Source: Lysobacter sp. (GTDB lineage Bacteria; Pseudomonadota; Gammaproteobacteria; Xanthomonadales; Xanthomonadaceae). From it: a DNA stretch of 64,000 nucleotides. A program made the position numbers and the translations under genes. The stretch lies in contig JAHCAU010000002.1 in the NCBI GenBank assembly GCA_019634715.1, forward strand, positions 186,001 through 250,000, read 5' to 3'. The notes under the pieces are model-generated. The model did not search any database and was not told the DNA's origin. It was given only the letters and a program-made list of their open reading frames with translations. Below are positions 46,457-56,936 of the stretch, piece by piece. Within the stretch, counting starts at the first letter, position 1; the number at the start of each line of letters is the position of its first letter.

Positions 46457-47185
46457 TCAGGCGCAGCCCGCGTTGTAGATCGTCGGCATCCGGCCGCGCC
46501 ATGCCTGCCAGGTGTCGTCCTGCGTCGCCAGCTCGGCCATGAAATGCGCGACGTTGATCCGGCTGGTCCTGCCGGCATCGAAGATCGGGCTGCGCGTCGG
46601 CGAAGGATGAAGTTCGTACGGCGTGACGCTGTCTTCCTCGAACAGGGAGTCGGGCCTGACCGCCACCCATTCGACCGGCCCTGCCGCCTGTCCGATGTCG
46701 CGCTTCAGCCACGCCACGGCCTGTTCGTTGTCCGCATGCGGCGGCAGCAGGGCGCGGAGCAGTCCGACCACGCAGCGTTCCGCGAGCGAGAAAGGCTGCT
46801 CCCGCGCGAAGTCGCGCACGCCGGAGGAGTTCATCAGCACGAAACGCACCGGCGCCTCCGGGGCGGTCGCGCGAACGGCCGTGCACAGGCGTCGCGTCGC
46901 ATCCGTCACCAGTCGGCGCGGCGCGCCGTAGATGCCCTTGAGGTTCATGCGATGGCCGAGGCAGGACGCGATCGCGCTGCAGCCGTCGACGAGCTTCCGC
47001 ATCGCGGCATCGTCGAGGTCGAGCAGGGTCGCCTGCACCAGTTCCAGCGAGGCGTGCGCGCGCAGCGCATCCGGCAGCTTGCCGGGCGATTGCACGACCG
47101 CGCGCACGCGCTCGCCGCGGTCGAGCAGTTGCGCCACCAGTCGCCGCCCCGTCGCACCGCTGGCACCCACCACCAGAATGGTCAT
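46457..47185 (-). CDS. NAD(P)-binding atypical short-chain dehydrogenase-like protein
   Basis: 242 aa. The N-terminal Rossmann motif is VVGASGATGRRLV, and the pattern then follows the NmrA-like/SDR-a fold (LDLDDAAMRKLVDGCSAIA). The substrate is unknown; relatives are NADPH sensors or reductases. ATG 47185 is chosen because the strand-turn MTILVVGASG begins there. It faces comEC head to head. Confidence 0.88.
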   Translation of the reverse strand: MTILVVGASGATGRRLVAQLLDRGERVRAVVQSPGKLPDALRAHASLELVQATLLDLDDAAMRKLVDGCSAIASCLGHRMNLKGIYGAPRRLVTDATRRLCTAVRATAPEAPVRFVLMNSSGVRDFAREQPFSLAERCVVGLLRALLPPHADNEQAVAWLKRDIGQAAGPVEWVAVRPDSLFEEDSVTPYELHPSPTRSPIFDAGRTSRINVAHFMAELATQDDTWQAWRGRMPTIYNAGCA

Positions 47186-47443
47186 TTCCGTCCTTTCGTC
47201 GTGTGTCGCATGGCGTGTCCTCGTCGCGATGCCGGCATGCGACCGGATCGTGGCGCGGTGAGGCTGACATGCAGGTGAGGATGCGTCAATCGGAAAACCC
47301 CTACACGCCATTGCAGCCTGGCCCGACGGTCTTCCGGCTCCGATCGCATCAATCTGTCGCGATCACAGGCCGGGAATCCAGACGATGTCCGTTCACCACG
47401 AGCCGCCGCGCCGCCCATGCGTCACGTACGCAGGCGCACGGCC

Positions 47444-49783
47444 ATGACCATGACGATCCTGTCCGCATCCGCCTGGCTGCTCGCCGGCATCGGCCTGTGC
47501 CTGTGCCTGCCCGCACCGCCAGACACCGTGCTGCTGTCGATGATCGGTGCGCTCTGCGTGGTCACGGCGTATCGCCCGCATTGGCGGCCGCTGTCGGTGG
47601 TGATGGCCGGCATGCTGCTGACGGGGCTGCATGCGTCGTGGTCGCTGTCGCGGCAGTTGCCGGCGTCGATGGAGCACGCCACCTTCGTGCTGGCCGGCAC
47701 GGTGTCGGGCATGCCCCGGCACGAGGTGCGACGCACGCGCTTCGAATTCGTGGTCGACGATGTCGCTGCGATGCCGGCCGCGCTGCGCGGCGCGCGCCTG
47801 CGCCTGGCGTGGTACGACGATTTCGATGCGAAAGCGTCGGCGGCCGATGCGCCACGGTTGCGGGTGGCGGCGGGCAGCCGCTGGACCCTGTCGGCCAAGC
47901 TGCGCGCACCGCGCGGCCTGCGCAATCCCGGCGGCGTGGACGGCGAGAAACACGCTTTCGTCGATCGCATCGTCGCGACGGGCTACGTGCGTGCGCCGGA
48001 GACGGCGCAGGCGCTGGGCGCACCGCGCGGCATCGACGCCTGGCGCGAGGCGATGTCGCAGCGGATCGAACGCGCCGCGCCCGCCGCTTCCTCGCGCTTC
48101 CTGCGCGCGCTCGCGCTGGGCGACACGCGCGGCCTGGCCGACGCGGACTGGTCCGTGCTGCGCGCGAACGGCCTGACCCATCTGATCGCGATCTCCGGCT
48201 TCCACGTCGGCCTGGTCGCCGGTTTCTTCGCCCTGCTGGCGAGCGCGACGTGGTGGATGTTTCCGCTGCTCGGCCGCCTCGCGCCCCGCACCCAGGCGGC
48301 GGCGCTGTCCGCGCTGGCCGGGGCCGGGGGCTACGCGGCCATGGCCGGCTTCGCGCTGCCGACGGTGCGCACGCTGCTGATGATCGCGGTCGTCGCCATC
48401 GCACGGCTGTCGCGGCGCACGTGGCAACCGTGGTCGGCAGTGGCGATGTCGGTGGTCGCGATGCTGGTCGTCGATCCGCTGGCGGTGCTGACCGCCGGCT
48501 TCTGGCTGAGTTTCGGCGGCGTGGCGTGGCTGCTGTGGTGCCTGCCCGATGGCGGCGGGCATCCGGTGCGCGCCTTCCTGTCGGCGCAGGCCGTCGCGAC
48601 CGTGGGCCTGCTGCCGCTGACGGTGGCGCTGTTCGGCCAGGCTTCGCTGGCCGGGCCCTTCGCGAACCTGCTGGCGATCCCGTGGTGGAGCCTCGTCGTG
48701 GTGCCGCTGTCGCTGATCGGGCTGGCGCTGGAAGCGCTGCAGGCGGGGTGGGGCGCATGGGCGTGGCGGCTGGCGGCCTGGGCCTTCGAGCCGAGCTGGT
48801 CGCTGTTCGATTGGCTGGCCGGCAGCCCGATGGCGCTGTGGTGGCTGCCGGAGGCGCGCTGGTACGCACTGCCGCTGGCGCTGCTGTCGGCGTTCTGGTG
48901 CCTGCTGCCGCGCGCCTTGCCCGGCAAACCCTTCGCGCTGCTGCTGTGGCTGCCGCTGCTGTGGCCCGACCGTGCCGCGCCGGGGCCGGGCGAGGTCGAG
49001 ATCGTCGTGCTCGACGTGGGGCAGGGGACGTCGGTGCTGATCAGGACGGCGAATCACCAGTTGCTCTACGACATGGGGCCGGCCATCCCGGAAGGCTTCG
49101 ATGCCGGCGAACGGGCGGTGGTGCCGGCGCTGCGGGCCCTGGGTGTGCGCCGGCTCGACGCGGCGGTACTGAGCCACGGCGACAACGACCATGCCGGCGG
49201 CTTCGAGTCGGTGGCGGCCGCGTTCCCGATGCGGCGGGTCTTCGCGCCCGAAGGCAGCGGATTGTCGGCGCGCGCGTCCGGATTGCGCGACTGCCGCGCG
49301 GGCATGGCCTGGATCCGCGACGGCGTGCGCTTCCGCTTCCTGCACCCGACGCCGCACTTTCCCTACCTGCGCAACGAATCGAGCTGCGTGCTGCGCATCG
49401 AAACGGCCCATGGCGCGGCCCTGCTGACCGGCGACATCGGCCAGGTGATCGAGCGCGGCCTCCTGCGCCGCGATCCGGCCGCGCTCCGCGCCGATGTCGT
49501 GCTGATGGCCCACCACGGCAGCGACAGCTCGTCCGCACCCGGATTCGTCGCCGCCACCGGGGCGCGCTTCGCCCCGGTCTCGGCCGGTTACGGCAATCGA
49601 TTCCGGCATCCGAAGCCGGCGGTGGTCGAGCGCTGGCGGTTCCACGGCGCGCGCACGCCGGTGACCGCCGCCACCGGTGCGCAGCGCCTGCGGCTGACGG
49701 CGACGGGCGTCGGCTACGAAGACGAGCGCGGGCGGCAGCGGCGGCTCTGGGACGCGGTGGCGCGGCGGGCGAGGGCGGAATGA
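47444..49783 (+). CDS. comEC: DNA uptake channel ComEC/Rec2
   Basis: An inner-membrane protein that imports single-stranded DNA during natural transformation. It is about 779 aa. The first 60 residues span two helices, then a DUF4131 OB-like domain, then the competence domain (SRFLRALALGDTRGLADADW, GLTHLIAISGFHVGLVAGFF) with about eight helices, and a C-terminal metallo-beta-lactamase domain (LDVGQGTSVLIRTANHQLLYDMG, LSHGDNDHAGG). ATG 47444 is preferred since it begins the hydrophobic head; an in-frame ATG at 47417 would add nine basic residues. Confidence 0.95.
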   Translation: MTMTILSASAWLLAGIGLCLCLPAPPDTVLLSMIGALCVVTAYRPHWRPLSVVMAGMLLTGLHASWSLSRQLPASMEHATFVLAGTVSGMPRHEVRRTRFEFVVDDVAAMPAALRGARLRLAWYDDFDAKASAADAPRLRVAAGSRWTLSAKLRAPRGLRNPGGVDGEKHAFVDRIVATGYVRAPETAQALGAPRGIDAWREAMSQRIERAAPAASSRFLRALALGDTRGLADADWSVLRANGLTHLIAISGFHVGLVAGFFALLASATWWMFPLLGRLAPRTQAAALSALAGAGGYAAMAGFALPTVRTLLMIAVVAIARLSRRTWQPWSAVAMSVVAMLVVDPLAVLTAGFWLSFGGVAWLLWCLPDGGGHPVRAFLSAQAVATVGLLPLTVALFGQASLAGPFANLLAIPWWSLVVVPLSLIGLALEALQAGWGAWAWRLAAWAFEPSWSLFDWLAGSPMALWWLPEARWYALPLALLSAFWCLLPRALPGKPFALLLWLPLLWPDRAAPGPGEVEIVVLDVGQGTSVLIRTANHQLLYDMGPAIPEGFDAGERAVVPALRALGVRRLDAAVLSHGDNDHAGGFESVAAAFPMRRVFAPEGSGLSARASGLRDCRAGMAWIRDGVRFRFLHPTPHFPYLRNESSCVLRIETAHGAALLTGDIGQVIERGLLRRDPAALRADVVLMAHHGSDSSSAPGFVAATGARFAPVSAGYGNRFRHPKPAVVERWRFHGARTPVTAATGAQRLRLTATGVGYEDERGRQRRLWDAVARRARAE

Positions 49784-49910
49784 GTCGTCGGGCGGCGTGT
49801 CGGATGGCCTGCCGGGCGCGTGCGCGTTGCTCCCGTCCGCAGTCTCCATCCGGACGGCTGGGCTATGCTATGTGCCTGAATCGACACGGCCCAGGGCCGG
49901 AGGACGCGAC

Positions 49911-50576
49911 GTGCTGGAACTGGTCAAGGCGGGCGGATGGCCGATGATCCCCCTGCTGCTGCTCACCGTGGCGGCGCTGGCGATCATCCTCGAACGGTTC
50001 TGGACGCTGCGCCGCAGGACCGTGCTTCCCCTCGGGCTGGGCGACGAGGTCCGGGCCTGGGCGGCCCGCGGCAACCTCGATCCCGCGCACATCGATTCCC
50101 TCCGCCGCACCTCGCCGCTGGGCACCCTGCTGGCAGCCGCGCTGGACGTGCGCAGCCGCCCGCGCGACCAGATCCGCGAGCGCATCGAGGACGTGGGCCG
50201 GCATCTGGTCCACCGGATGGAGAAGTTCCTGAACACCCTCGGCACGATCGCCGCCGCCGGGCCGCTGCTGGGCCTGTTCGGCACCGTGGTCGGCATGATC
50301 CAGATGTTCATCACCATTTCCGGCGGCAGCATCGGCGACGTCAACGAGCTTGCCGGCGGCATCGGCAAGGCGCTGATCTGCACCGCGACCGGCATGGTCG
50401 TGGCGATCCCGGCGCTGATGTTCCACCGCTATTTCCGAGGCCGCATCGCCGGCTACATCGTCGAGATGGAACATGAAGCGATCCAACTGCTCGACACCCT
50501 CGACACCCCGCGCGCGGCTTCGGCCCCGGTCGCCCCCGGCGCCCGGGGCATCACTCCGCCGGTGAGCGCCGGCTGA
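49911..50576 (+). CDS. exbB: ExbB/TolQ-family proton channel protein
   Basis: 221 aa from GTG 49911 (LELVKAGGWPMIPLLLLTV). It has one N-terminal membrane helix and a second pair at about 140-185 with the family motif GTVVGMIQMF and GKALICTATGMVVAIPALMFHR. It powers an outer-membrane or envelope process with the ExbD beside it. The order exbB-exbD-msbA-lpxK is typical for Xanthomonadaceae relatives, where it serves the cell envelope; the partner receptor is unknown. Confidence 0.94.
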   Translation: MLELVKAGGWPMIPLLLLTVAALAIILERFWTLRRRTVLPLGLGDEVRAWAARGNLDPAHIDSLRRTSPLGTLLAAALDVRSRPRDQIRERIEDVGRHLVHRMEKFLNTLGTIAAAGPLLGLFGTVVGMIQMFITISGGSIGDVNELAGGIGKALICTATGMVVAIPALMFHRYFRGRIAGYIVEMEHEAIQLLDTLDTPRAASAPVAPGARGITPPVSAG

Positions 50577-50577
50577 C

Positions 50578-51018
50578 ATGCGCATCCGCGACTTCCGCAG
50601 CGACGACGAGCCCGAGATCAACCTCGTGCCGCTGATCGACGTGATCCTGGTGCTGATCATCTTCTTCGTGGTCACCACCACCTTCGACGCGCGCTCGGTG
50701 CTCAAGCTGCAGCTGCCCAAGGCCGAAGGCACGCCGACCGAGACCACCTCGAAGGCGCTGAGCGTGCTGGTGAACGCCGAGGGTCGCTACTTCGTGCAGG
50801 ATCGCGAGGCGCTGCGCACCGACCTGGAGTCGCTCAAGCGCACGATCGTCGAAGTCGCAGGCGACGACCGCAAGCGCCCGGTGCTGCTGCGCGCCGATGC
50901 GCGCACCCCGCACCAGGCCGTGGTCACCGCGCTCGACGCGCTGGGCCAGCTCGGCTTCCGCCAGATCAGCATCGCCACCGCGCCCGAGCAGAAGGCCGGG
51001 GGAGCGGCGAAGCGGTGA
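50578..51018 (+). CDS. exbD: ExbD/TolR-family protein
   Basis: 146 aa. One membrane helix (VPLIDVILVLIIFFVVTT, about residues 17-34) holds the conserved Asp needed for proton use, followed by a periplasmic domain of strands. It starts one base after exbB and its stop overlaps the msbA GTG by four bases. Confidence 0.94.
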   Translation: MRIRDFRSDDEPEINLVPLIDVILVLIIFFVVTTTFDARSVLKLQLPKAEGTPTETTSKALSVLVNAEGRYFVQDREALRTDLESLKRTIVEVAGDDRKRPVLLRADARTPHQAVVTALDALGQLGFRQISIATAPEQKAGGAAKR

Positions 51019-52778
51019 GCAGGCGCGACACCACGCCCACCTGGCCGATCTACCGACGCGTGCTGGGCTTCGCCCGGCCCTATCGCGGCCTGCTGGCGCT
51101 GGCGCTGCTGGGCATGCTGATCGAAGCCGCCGCCGGGGGCGCCTTCACCTTCATGATGAAGCCGATCACCGACGGCCTGGCCAACCCGTCGCCCGACATG
51201 CTGTGGCGGATGCCGCTGATCATCGTCGGCATCTTCGTCGTGCGCGGCCTCGCCGGCTACATGTCCGACATCTGCATGGCCCGTTCCGCGCGCAGCATCG
51301 CCCGCGACCTGCGCGTGCGGGTGTTCGACAAGTTCCTGCGCATGCCGGGCCTGCATTTCGACCGCGAGCCGGTCAGCAACATGCAGATGCGGCTGGGTTC
51401 GGACAGCGACCAGGTCGCGCAGGCGGCGGTCGATGCGGCCAAGGTGATGCTGCAGCAGTCGCTGCAGGTGGTCGCGATGCTGTCGGTGATGCTCTACACC
51501 AGCTGGCGCGTCACCCTGGCGGTGCTGCTGATCGCGCCGATCATGGCGTGGATGATGGACACCGTCGGCAAGCGCTACCGGCGCTACGGACATCGCATCC
51601 AGGAAAGCGGCGGACGCCTGCTGCAGGCCGCCGACCAGGCCCTGGGCGGGCAGCAGGAAGTGAAGGTCTACGGCGCGCAGCCGGCCGAGCTGGCGCGCTA
51701 CCGGGGCCTGGCCGACGAGAACCTGCGCCTGGCGATGAAGGTCGAGGCCACGCGCAGCATCACTTCGGCGGTGATCCAGCTGATGGGCTCGATCTGTCTC
51801 GCACTGCTGCTGTTCTTCGCCGGAGGCGAGGCGATCAAGGGCCGCTTGACCGCGGGCGAGTTCGTCGCGCTGATGACCTCGATGATGGCGATGATCCCGG
51901 CGCTCAAGCAGTTGACCAACGTGCAGAACATGCTGCAGAAGGGCGTGGCCTCGGCCGAGCGCCTGTTCTCGGTGATCGATGCCGACGAAGAGCGCGACAC
52001 CGGCACGCGTCCGCTCGAACGCGCCCGCGGCGAGATCGAGTTCCGTGGCGTCGGCGTGCGTTATCCGGACCAGTCCCAGGCCGCGCTGGATGGCGTGTCC
52101 TTCGTCGCGCGGCCGGGCACGGTCACCGCGATCGTCGGCCGCTCCGGCAGCGGCAAGTCCTCGCTGATCAAGCTGATCCCGCGCTTCTACGAACCCGAGT
52201 CCGGCCAGATCCTGCTCGACGGCCACGCCATCGACGAATACCGCCTGGCCGACCTGCGCCGGCAGATCGCGCTGGTCGGACAGCAGGTGATGCTGATCGA
52301 CGGTACCGTGCGGATGAATGTCGCCTACGGCGAGATGGGCGATGCCGATGCCGCCGACGTGCGCCGTGCGCTCGACGCCGCCAACGCCAGCGAATTCGTC
52401 GAACCCCTGTCCGATGGCGCCGACACCCACATCGGCACCAAGGGCGGGCGCCTGTCGGGCGGGCAGCGCCAGCGCCTGGTGATCGCGCGCGCGATCCTCA
52501 AGAACGCGCCGATCCTGATCCTCGACGAGGCCACGGCCGCGCTCGACACCGAATCCGAGCGCCTGGTGCAGGATGCCCTGAACCGGCTGATGCCCGACCG
52601 TACCACGCTGGTCATCGCGCACCGCCTGTCGACGATCGAGCACGCCGACCAGGTGCTGGTGCTCGACCAGGGGCGCCTGGTCGAGCAGGGCACGCATGCC
52701 GAGCTGCTCGCGCGCGGCGGGCTGTACGCGCACCTGCACCGCATGGCGTTCCGCGAACCCGGCGATGGCGACGCCTGA
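51015..52778 (+). CDS. msbA: Lipid A export ABC transporter MsbA
   Basis: A half-transporter that flips lipid A core to the outer leaflet of the inner membrane. It is 587 aa: a six-helix domain to about residue 320 and a nucleotide-binding domain with Walker A GRSGSGKSS (375-383), signature LSGGQRQR and Walker B LILDEATAALD. Start GTG 51015, coupled with exbD. The position before lpxK confirms the lipid A role. Confidence 0.96.
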   Translation: MSRRDTTPTWPIYRRVLGFARPYRGLLALALLGMLIEAAAGGAFTFMMKPITDGLANPSPDMLWRMPLIIVGIFVVRGLAGYMSDICMARSARSIARDLRVRVFDKFLRMPGLHFDREPVSNMQMRLGSDSDQVAQAAVDAAKVMLQQSLQVVAMLSVMLYTSWRVTLAVLLIAPIMAWMMDTVGKRYRRYGHRIQESGGRLLQAADQALGGQQEVKVYGAQPAELARYRGLADENLRLAMKVEATRSITSAVIQLMGSICLALLLFFAGGEAIKGRLTAGEFVALMTSMMAMIPALKQLTNVQNMLQKGVASAERLFSVIDADEERDTGTRPLERARGEIEFRGVGVRYPDQSQAALDGVSFVARPGTVTAIVGRSGSGKSSLIKLIPRFYEPESGQILLDGHAIDEYRLADLRRQIALVGQQVMLIDGTVRMNVAYGEMGDADAADVRRALDAANASEFVEPLSDGADTHIGTKGGRLSGGQRQRLVIARAILKNAPILILDEATAALDTESERLVQDALNRLMPDRTTLVIAHRLSTIEHADQVLVLDQGRLVEQGTHAELLARGGLYAHLHRMAFREPGDGDA

Positions 52779-52824
52779 GCGCGCCCGACACGATCCATGA
52801 CGCTTGCCCCATGATGCTCGCCCC

Positions 52825-53943
52825 ATGACGACACCGCGCACGCCGACATCGCGTTCGGCCCACCCGCAGACGCCGCCGTACTGGTTCGACGGCAGCGTCG
52901 CGCCGTGGCCCGCGCGCCTGCTCTCGCACGTGTACGCGGGCGCGGTCGCGGCGCGTGCGGCGCTGTTCCGCCACGGCGTGCTGCGCAGCACGCATCCCGG
53001 CAAGCCGGTGGTGGTGGTCGGCAACCTCATCGCCGGTGGCAGCGGCAAGACCCCGCTGGTGATCGCCCTCGTCGAGCGCCTGCGCGAGGAAGGCTGGGTC
53101 CCGGGGGTGGCCAGCCGTGGCTACGGCCGCGAGCAGGCCACGACGCCGCGCTGGGTCGAAGCCGACACGCCGCCCGAGCTGGCCGGCGACGAACCGCTGC
53201 TCATCGCGCGCGAGGCCGTGGTGCCGGTGCGCGTGGACCGCGACCGTGCCGCTGCCGCGCGCGCGCTGGTCGAACGCGGCTGCGACGTGGTCGTCTGCGA
53301 CGACGGCCTGCAGCACTACCGGCTGAAGCGCGACATCGAGATCGAGGTGATCGACGGCCGCCGCCGTTACGGCAACGGCCTGCTGCTGCCGGCCGGGCCG
53401 CTGCGCGAGCCGCAGGCGCGCCGGGCGCGATGCGACTTCCACGTGGTCAACGTCGGCAGCGACGCCGAGGCCCGCGGCGAGGACGCAGACCCGGCAGGCG
53501 TCGAGCCCGGCTTCGGCGAGTGGGCGATGCGCCTGCGCCCGGGCGATGCGCAGGCGCTGCGCGGCGCGCGCGCGCTGCCGCTGTCGGCGTTCGCCGGCCA
53601 GCGCGTGCATGCGGTCGCGGGCATCGGTCATCCGGAGCGCTTCTTCTCGCTGCTGCGCGGCGCCGGCATCGCCGTGGTGCCGCACGCGTTCCCGGACCAC
53701 CATCGCTATACCCGCGACGACCTCGCCTTCGGCAGCGACCTGCCGGTGCTGATGACCGCGAAGGATGCGGTGAAGTGCGTGCCGTTCGCCGGCGAACGCT
53801 GCTACAGCGTGCCGATCCGCCCGGAGCTGCCGGAAGCCTTCTGGGTCATGCTGCTCGATCGCCTGCGGGAAAGCGCACACGCGCATCAGGGCACGGGTGG
53901 GGCCACGACAGGGACATCGACGCGAGGAACAGGACGGACATGA
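52825..53943 (+). CDS. lpxK: Tetraacyldisaccharide 4'-kinase
   Basis: Phosphorylates the lipid A precursor at the 4' position, on the inner membrane. It is 372 aa with the P-loop [13 protein letters not shown] near residue 65 and the DDGLQH motif. ATG 52825 is preferred over a weak TTG at 52804 in the same frame. The stop overlaps the following small gene (ATGA). Confidence 0.95.
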   Translation: MTTPRTPTSRSAHPQTPPYWFDGSVAPWPARLLSHVYAGAVAARAALFRHGVLRSTHPGKPVVVVGNLIAGGSGKTPLVIALVERLREEGWVPGVASRGYGREQATTPRWVEADTPPELAGDEPLLIAREAVVPVRVDRDRAAAARALVERGCDVVVCDDGLQHYRLKRDIEIEVIDGRRRYGNGLLLPAGPLREPQARRARCDFHVVNVGSDAEARGEDADPAGVEPGFGEWAMRLRPGDAQALRGARALPLSAFAGQRVHAVAGIGHPERFFSLLRGAGIAVVPHAFPDHHRYTRDDLAFGSDLPVLMTAKDAVKCVPFAGERCYSVPIRPELPEAFWVMLLDRLRESAHAHQGTGGATTGTSTRGTGRT

Positions 53944-54197
53944 CGATGGCGGGATGGTTGCGGGGATCGATCGCGCTGGCATCGGCCGGCTGGGTGGTGC
54001 CGATGTGGCTCGGTCTGTGGACCTCGCTGCAGTTCGTCGAGCTGGAACTGATGCCGCTGCTGATGCAGCAGCCGCGCCTGAACGCCTTCCCGTTCCTCGA
54101 TTTCGCGGTCGACTGCTTCGTGGTCGGCTTCCTCTGGCTGGGCGCGGTGATCGCGGGCTGGGCCTGGGTCGCCACCGGTCGCCGCAGGAGCGCCTGA
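53940..54197 (+). CDS. Small membrane protein between lpxK and kdsB, 85 aa
   Basis: Three hydrophobic segments ([17 protein letters not shown], then a shorter central one, then [18 protein letters not shown]). Not recognised. The lpxK-kdsB interval often holds a Trm112-like zinc peptide in gammaproteobacteria; this gene has no cysteine motif and is not that protein. It overlaps the lpxK stop and ends three bases before kdsB, so it is part of the same operon. Confidence 0.75.
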   Translation: MTMAGWLRGSIALASAGWVVPMWLGLWTSLQFVELELMPLLMQQPRLNAFPFLDFAVDCFVVGFLWLGAVIAGWAWVATGRRRSA

Positions 54198-54200
54198 GCC

Positions 54201-54977
<777 letters not shown>

Positions 54978-54980
54978 ACG

Positions 54981-55454
54981 ATGCGGTTGCTGATGGTGTG
55001 CCTGGGCAACATCTGCCGGTCGCCGTTGGCCGAAGGCGCCGTGCGCGCGCATCTCGACCGCCGCGGCCTGGACTGGGTGACGGTCGACTCTGCCGGCACC
55101 GGCGGCTGGCATGCCGGCGAGCCGCCGGATCCGCGCAGCATCGCGGTGGCGGCCGCGTCCGGTGTCGATATCCGTGCCCAGCGCGCGCGCAAGCTGGTCC
55201 AGGCCGACTTCCAGCACTTCGACTGGCTGCTCTGCGCGGATCGCAGCGTGCTGCGCGACGTCCGCGCGGCCGCGCCGGCGGAGGCGCGCGAACGCGTCGC
55301 GCTGCTGCTGGAATGGGCCGGGCAGGGCGCCGGCGGCGACATCCCGGATCCCTACACCGGCGGGCCGGAGGATTTCCGCCGTGTCTGGGCGATGGTGGAC
55401 GCCGCCGCGGCCGGCATCGTCGCGCGCATCGCGTCCGCGCGCATCGCAGGTTGA
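54981..55454 (+). CDS. Low-molecular-weight protein tyrosine phosphatase
   Basis: 157 aa. The P-loop CLGNICRS gives the nucleophile C7 and R13, and the general acid lies in DPYTGG near residue 118. Such enzymes often control tyrosine kinases for capsule or exopolysaccharide, but no kinase is near here. It begins three bases after kdsB. Confidence 0.93.
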   Translation: MRLLMVCLGNICRSPLAEGAVRAHLDRRGLDWVTVDSAGTGGWHAGEPPDPRSIAVAAASGVDIRAQRARKLVQADFQHFDWLLCADRSVLRDVRAAAPAEARERVALLLEWAGQGAGGDIPDPYTGGPEDFRRVWAMVDAAAAGIVARIASARIAG

Positions 55455-55488
55455 CGCTCGCGCCCGGACTGCGGATGCTGCACAGGTT

Positions 55489-56916
55489 ATGGAACCCACT
55501 CCCGCCCCCGAATTCCCGTCCAGCCTCGAATGGCTGAACCTCGCCCGTCCGCTGCGCATGGCGCAGTTGCGGGGCAAGATCACCGCCATCGCCTTCGTCA
55601 ACGCCGGTTCGGCATGGTGCCAGCAGCGGCTCGCGGACCTGGTGACCCTGCGCAAGCGCCACGGCGAGCACCTGCACGTCGTGGCCATCCACGTACCGCG
55701 CTTCGACCATGAACGCGACGCGCGGCGGGTGATGAAGCGCCTGCACCGCCAGACCCTCGACTTCCCGATCGCCCACGACGCCGACTGGGTCACGTGGCAG
55801 CACTTCGGCATCGAAGCCTGGCCGACCGTGGTCATGCTCGATGGCAAGGGGCGTATCCGCGACCGCGTGGTCGGCGACACCCCGATCCGCGACCTCGACA
55901 CCCTGTTCAGCAAGCTCCGCGCCGAGGAATCGCCGCAGTCGATCAATCCCGATCCGATCGAACTGCGCCGCAGCCGCGAACCCGACCTGCCGCTGCGCTT
56001 CCCGATCGGCATCGCCGCCAACCAGCAGTACCTGTACGTGGTCGATTCCGGCCACCACCGGGTGCTCGAATGCACCCATGCCGGCCGCATCCACCGCCAG
56101 TTCGGCAGCGGCGGCGCCGGCTTCATCGACGGCCCGATGGAACTGGCCGCCTTCCAGAACCCGCAGGGCCTGTGGCTGCAGCGCGACGCGCTGTACGTCG
56201 CCGACACCGGCAACCACGCGGTGCGCCGGATCAAGCTCAGCACCGGCGATGTCGACACCCTGTGCGGCGCCGGTCGCGCCGGCAGCCCGGTCGAGGGTCC
56301 GGTCCAGGACCCGCGCGCGGTCGCGCTGGACCAGCCGCGCGCGGTCGCGGTCTCGCCTTCGAACATCGTCTGCATCGCCACCGCCGGCGACAACCGGATC
56401 TGGGCCTACGACCTGGGCGAGCGCTCGATCCGCCTGCTCGCGGGTTCCGGGCAGATGGCCCTGGCGGATGGCGAGGGCGCTGCCGCCAGCTTCGCCGGCC
56501 CCACCGCGCTGGCCATCGTCCAGCAGATCCTCTACGTCTGCGACGAGGCCGGCTCGGCGATCCGCAGCGTCCACCTGCGCACCCGCCAGGTCACGACCCT
56601 GGTCGGGCAGGGGGCCTGGCAGTTCGGCAATCTCGAAGGCTCCCGTGCCGATGCCCTGCTGCAGCAGCCGCAGGCGATCTCGCTGGACGGCGCCTCGCCG
56701 GTGCTGTGGGTGGCCGACAGCGGCAACGACCAGTTGCGCACCCTGCGCCTGGGCGGTGGCGAAGTCAGCACCATCAGCCTGCCCCAGCGCCTGCACGCCC
56801 CGGCCGGCCTGGCGGTGGTGAACGGCATCGTCTGGATCGCCGACACCGACGCCCACGCCGTGCTCCGCTTCGATCCGGCCGACGGCAACCTGCGGCAGAT
56901 CCCGATCGGCGACTGA
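55489..56916 (+). CDS. Thioredoxin-like/NHL-repeat beta-propeller protein (NHLRC2-like)
   Basis: 475 aa. Residues about 1-150 form a thioredoxin-like domain ([18 protein letters not shown], then [13 protein letters not shown]) that keeps only one Cys in the active-site position (WCQQ instead of CxxC). Residues about 170-475 are NHL repeats ([28 protein letters not shown]), a six-bladed propeller. The same arrangement is known in NHLRC2 of animals. Function unknown in bacteria. ATG 55489 is in the space after the phosphatase. Confidence 0.88.
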   Translation: MEPTPAPEFPSSLEWLNLARPLRMAQLRGKITAIAFVNAGSAWCQQRLADLVTLRKRHGEHLHVVAIHVPRFDHERDARRVMKRLHRQTLDFPIAHDADWVTWQHFGIEAWPTVVMLDGKGRIRDRVVGDTPIRDLDTLFSKLRAEESPQSINPDPIELRRSREPDLPLRFPIGIAANQQYLYVVDSGHHRVLECTHAGRIHRQFGSGGAGFIDGPMELAAFQNPQGLWLQRDALYVADTGNHAVRRIKLSTGDVDTLCGAGRAGSPVEGPVQDPRAVALDQPRAVAVSPSNIVCIATAGDNRIWAYDLGERSIRLLAGSGQMALADGEGAAASFAGPTALAIVQQILYVCDEAGSAIRSVHLRTRQVTTLVGQGAWQFGNLEGSRADALLQQPQAISLDGASPVLWVADSGNDQLRTLRLGGGEVSTISLPQRLHAPAGLAVVNGIVWIADTDAHAVLRFDPADGNLRQIPIGD

Positions 56917-56936
56917 CGGCGGCGCGCGACGGCGGC

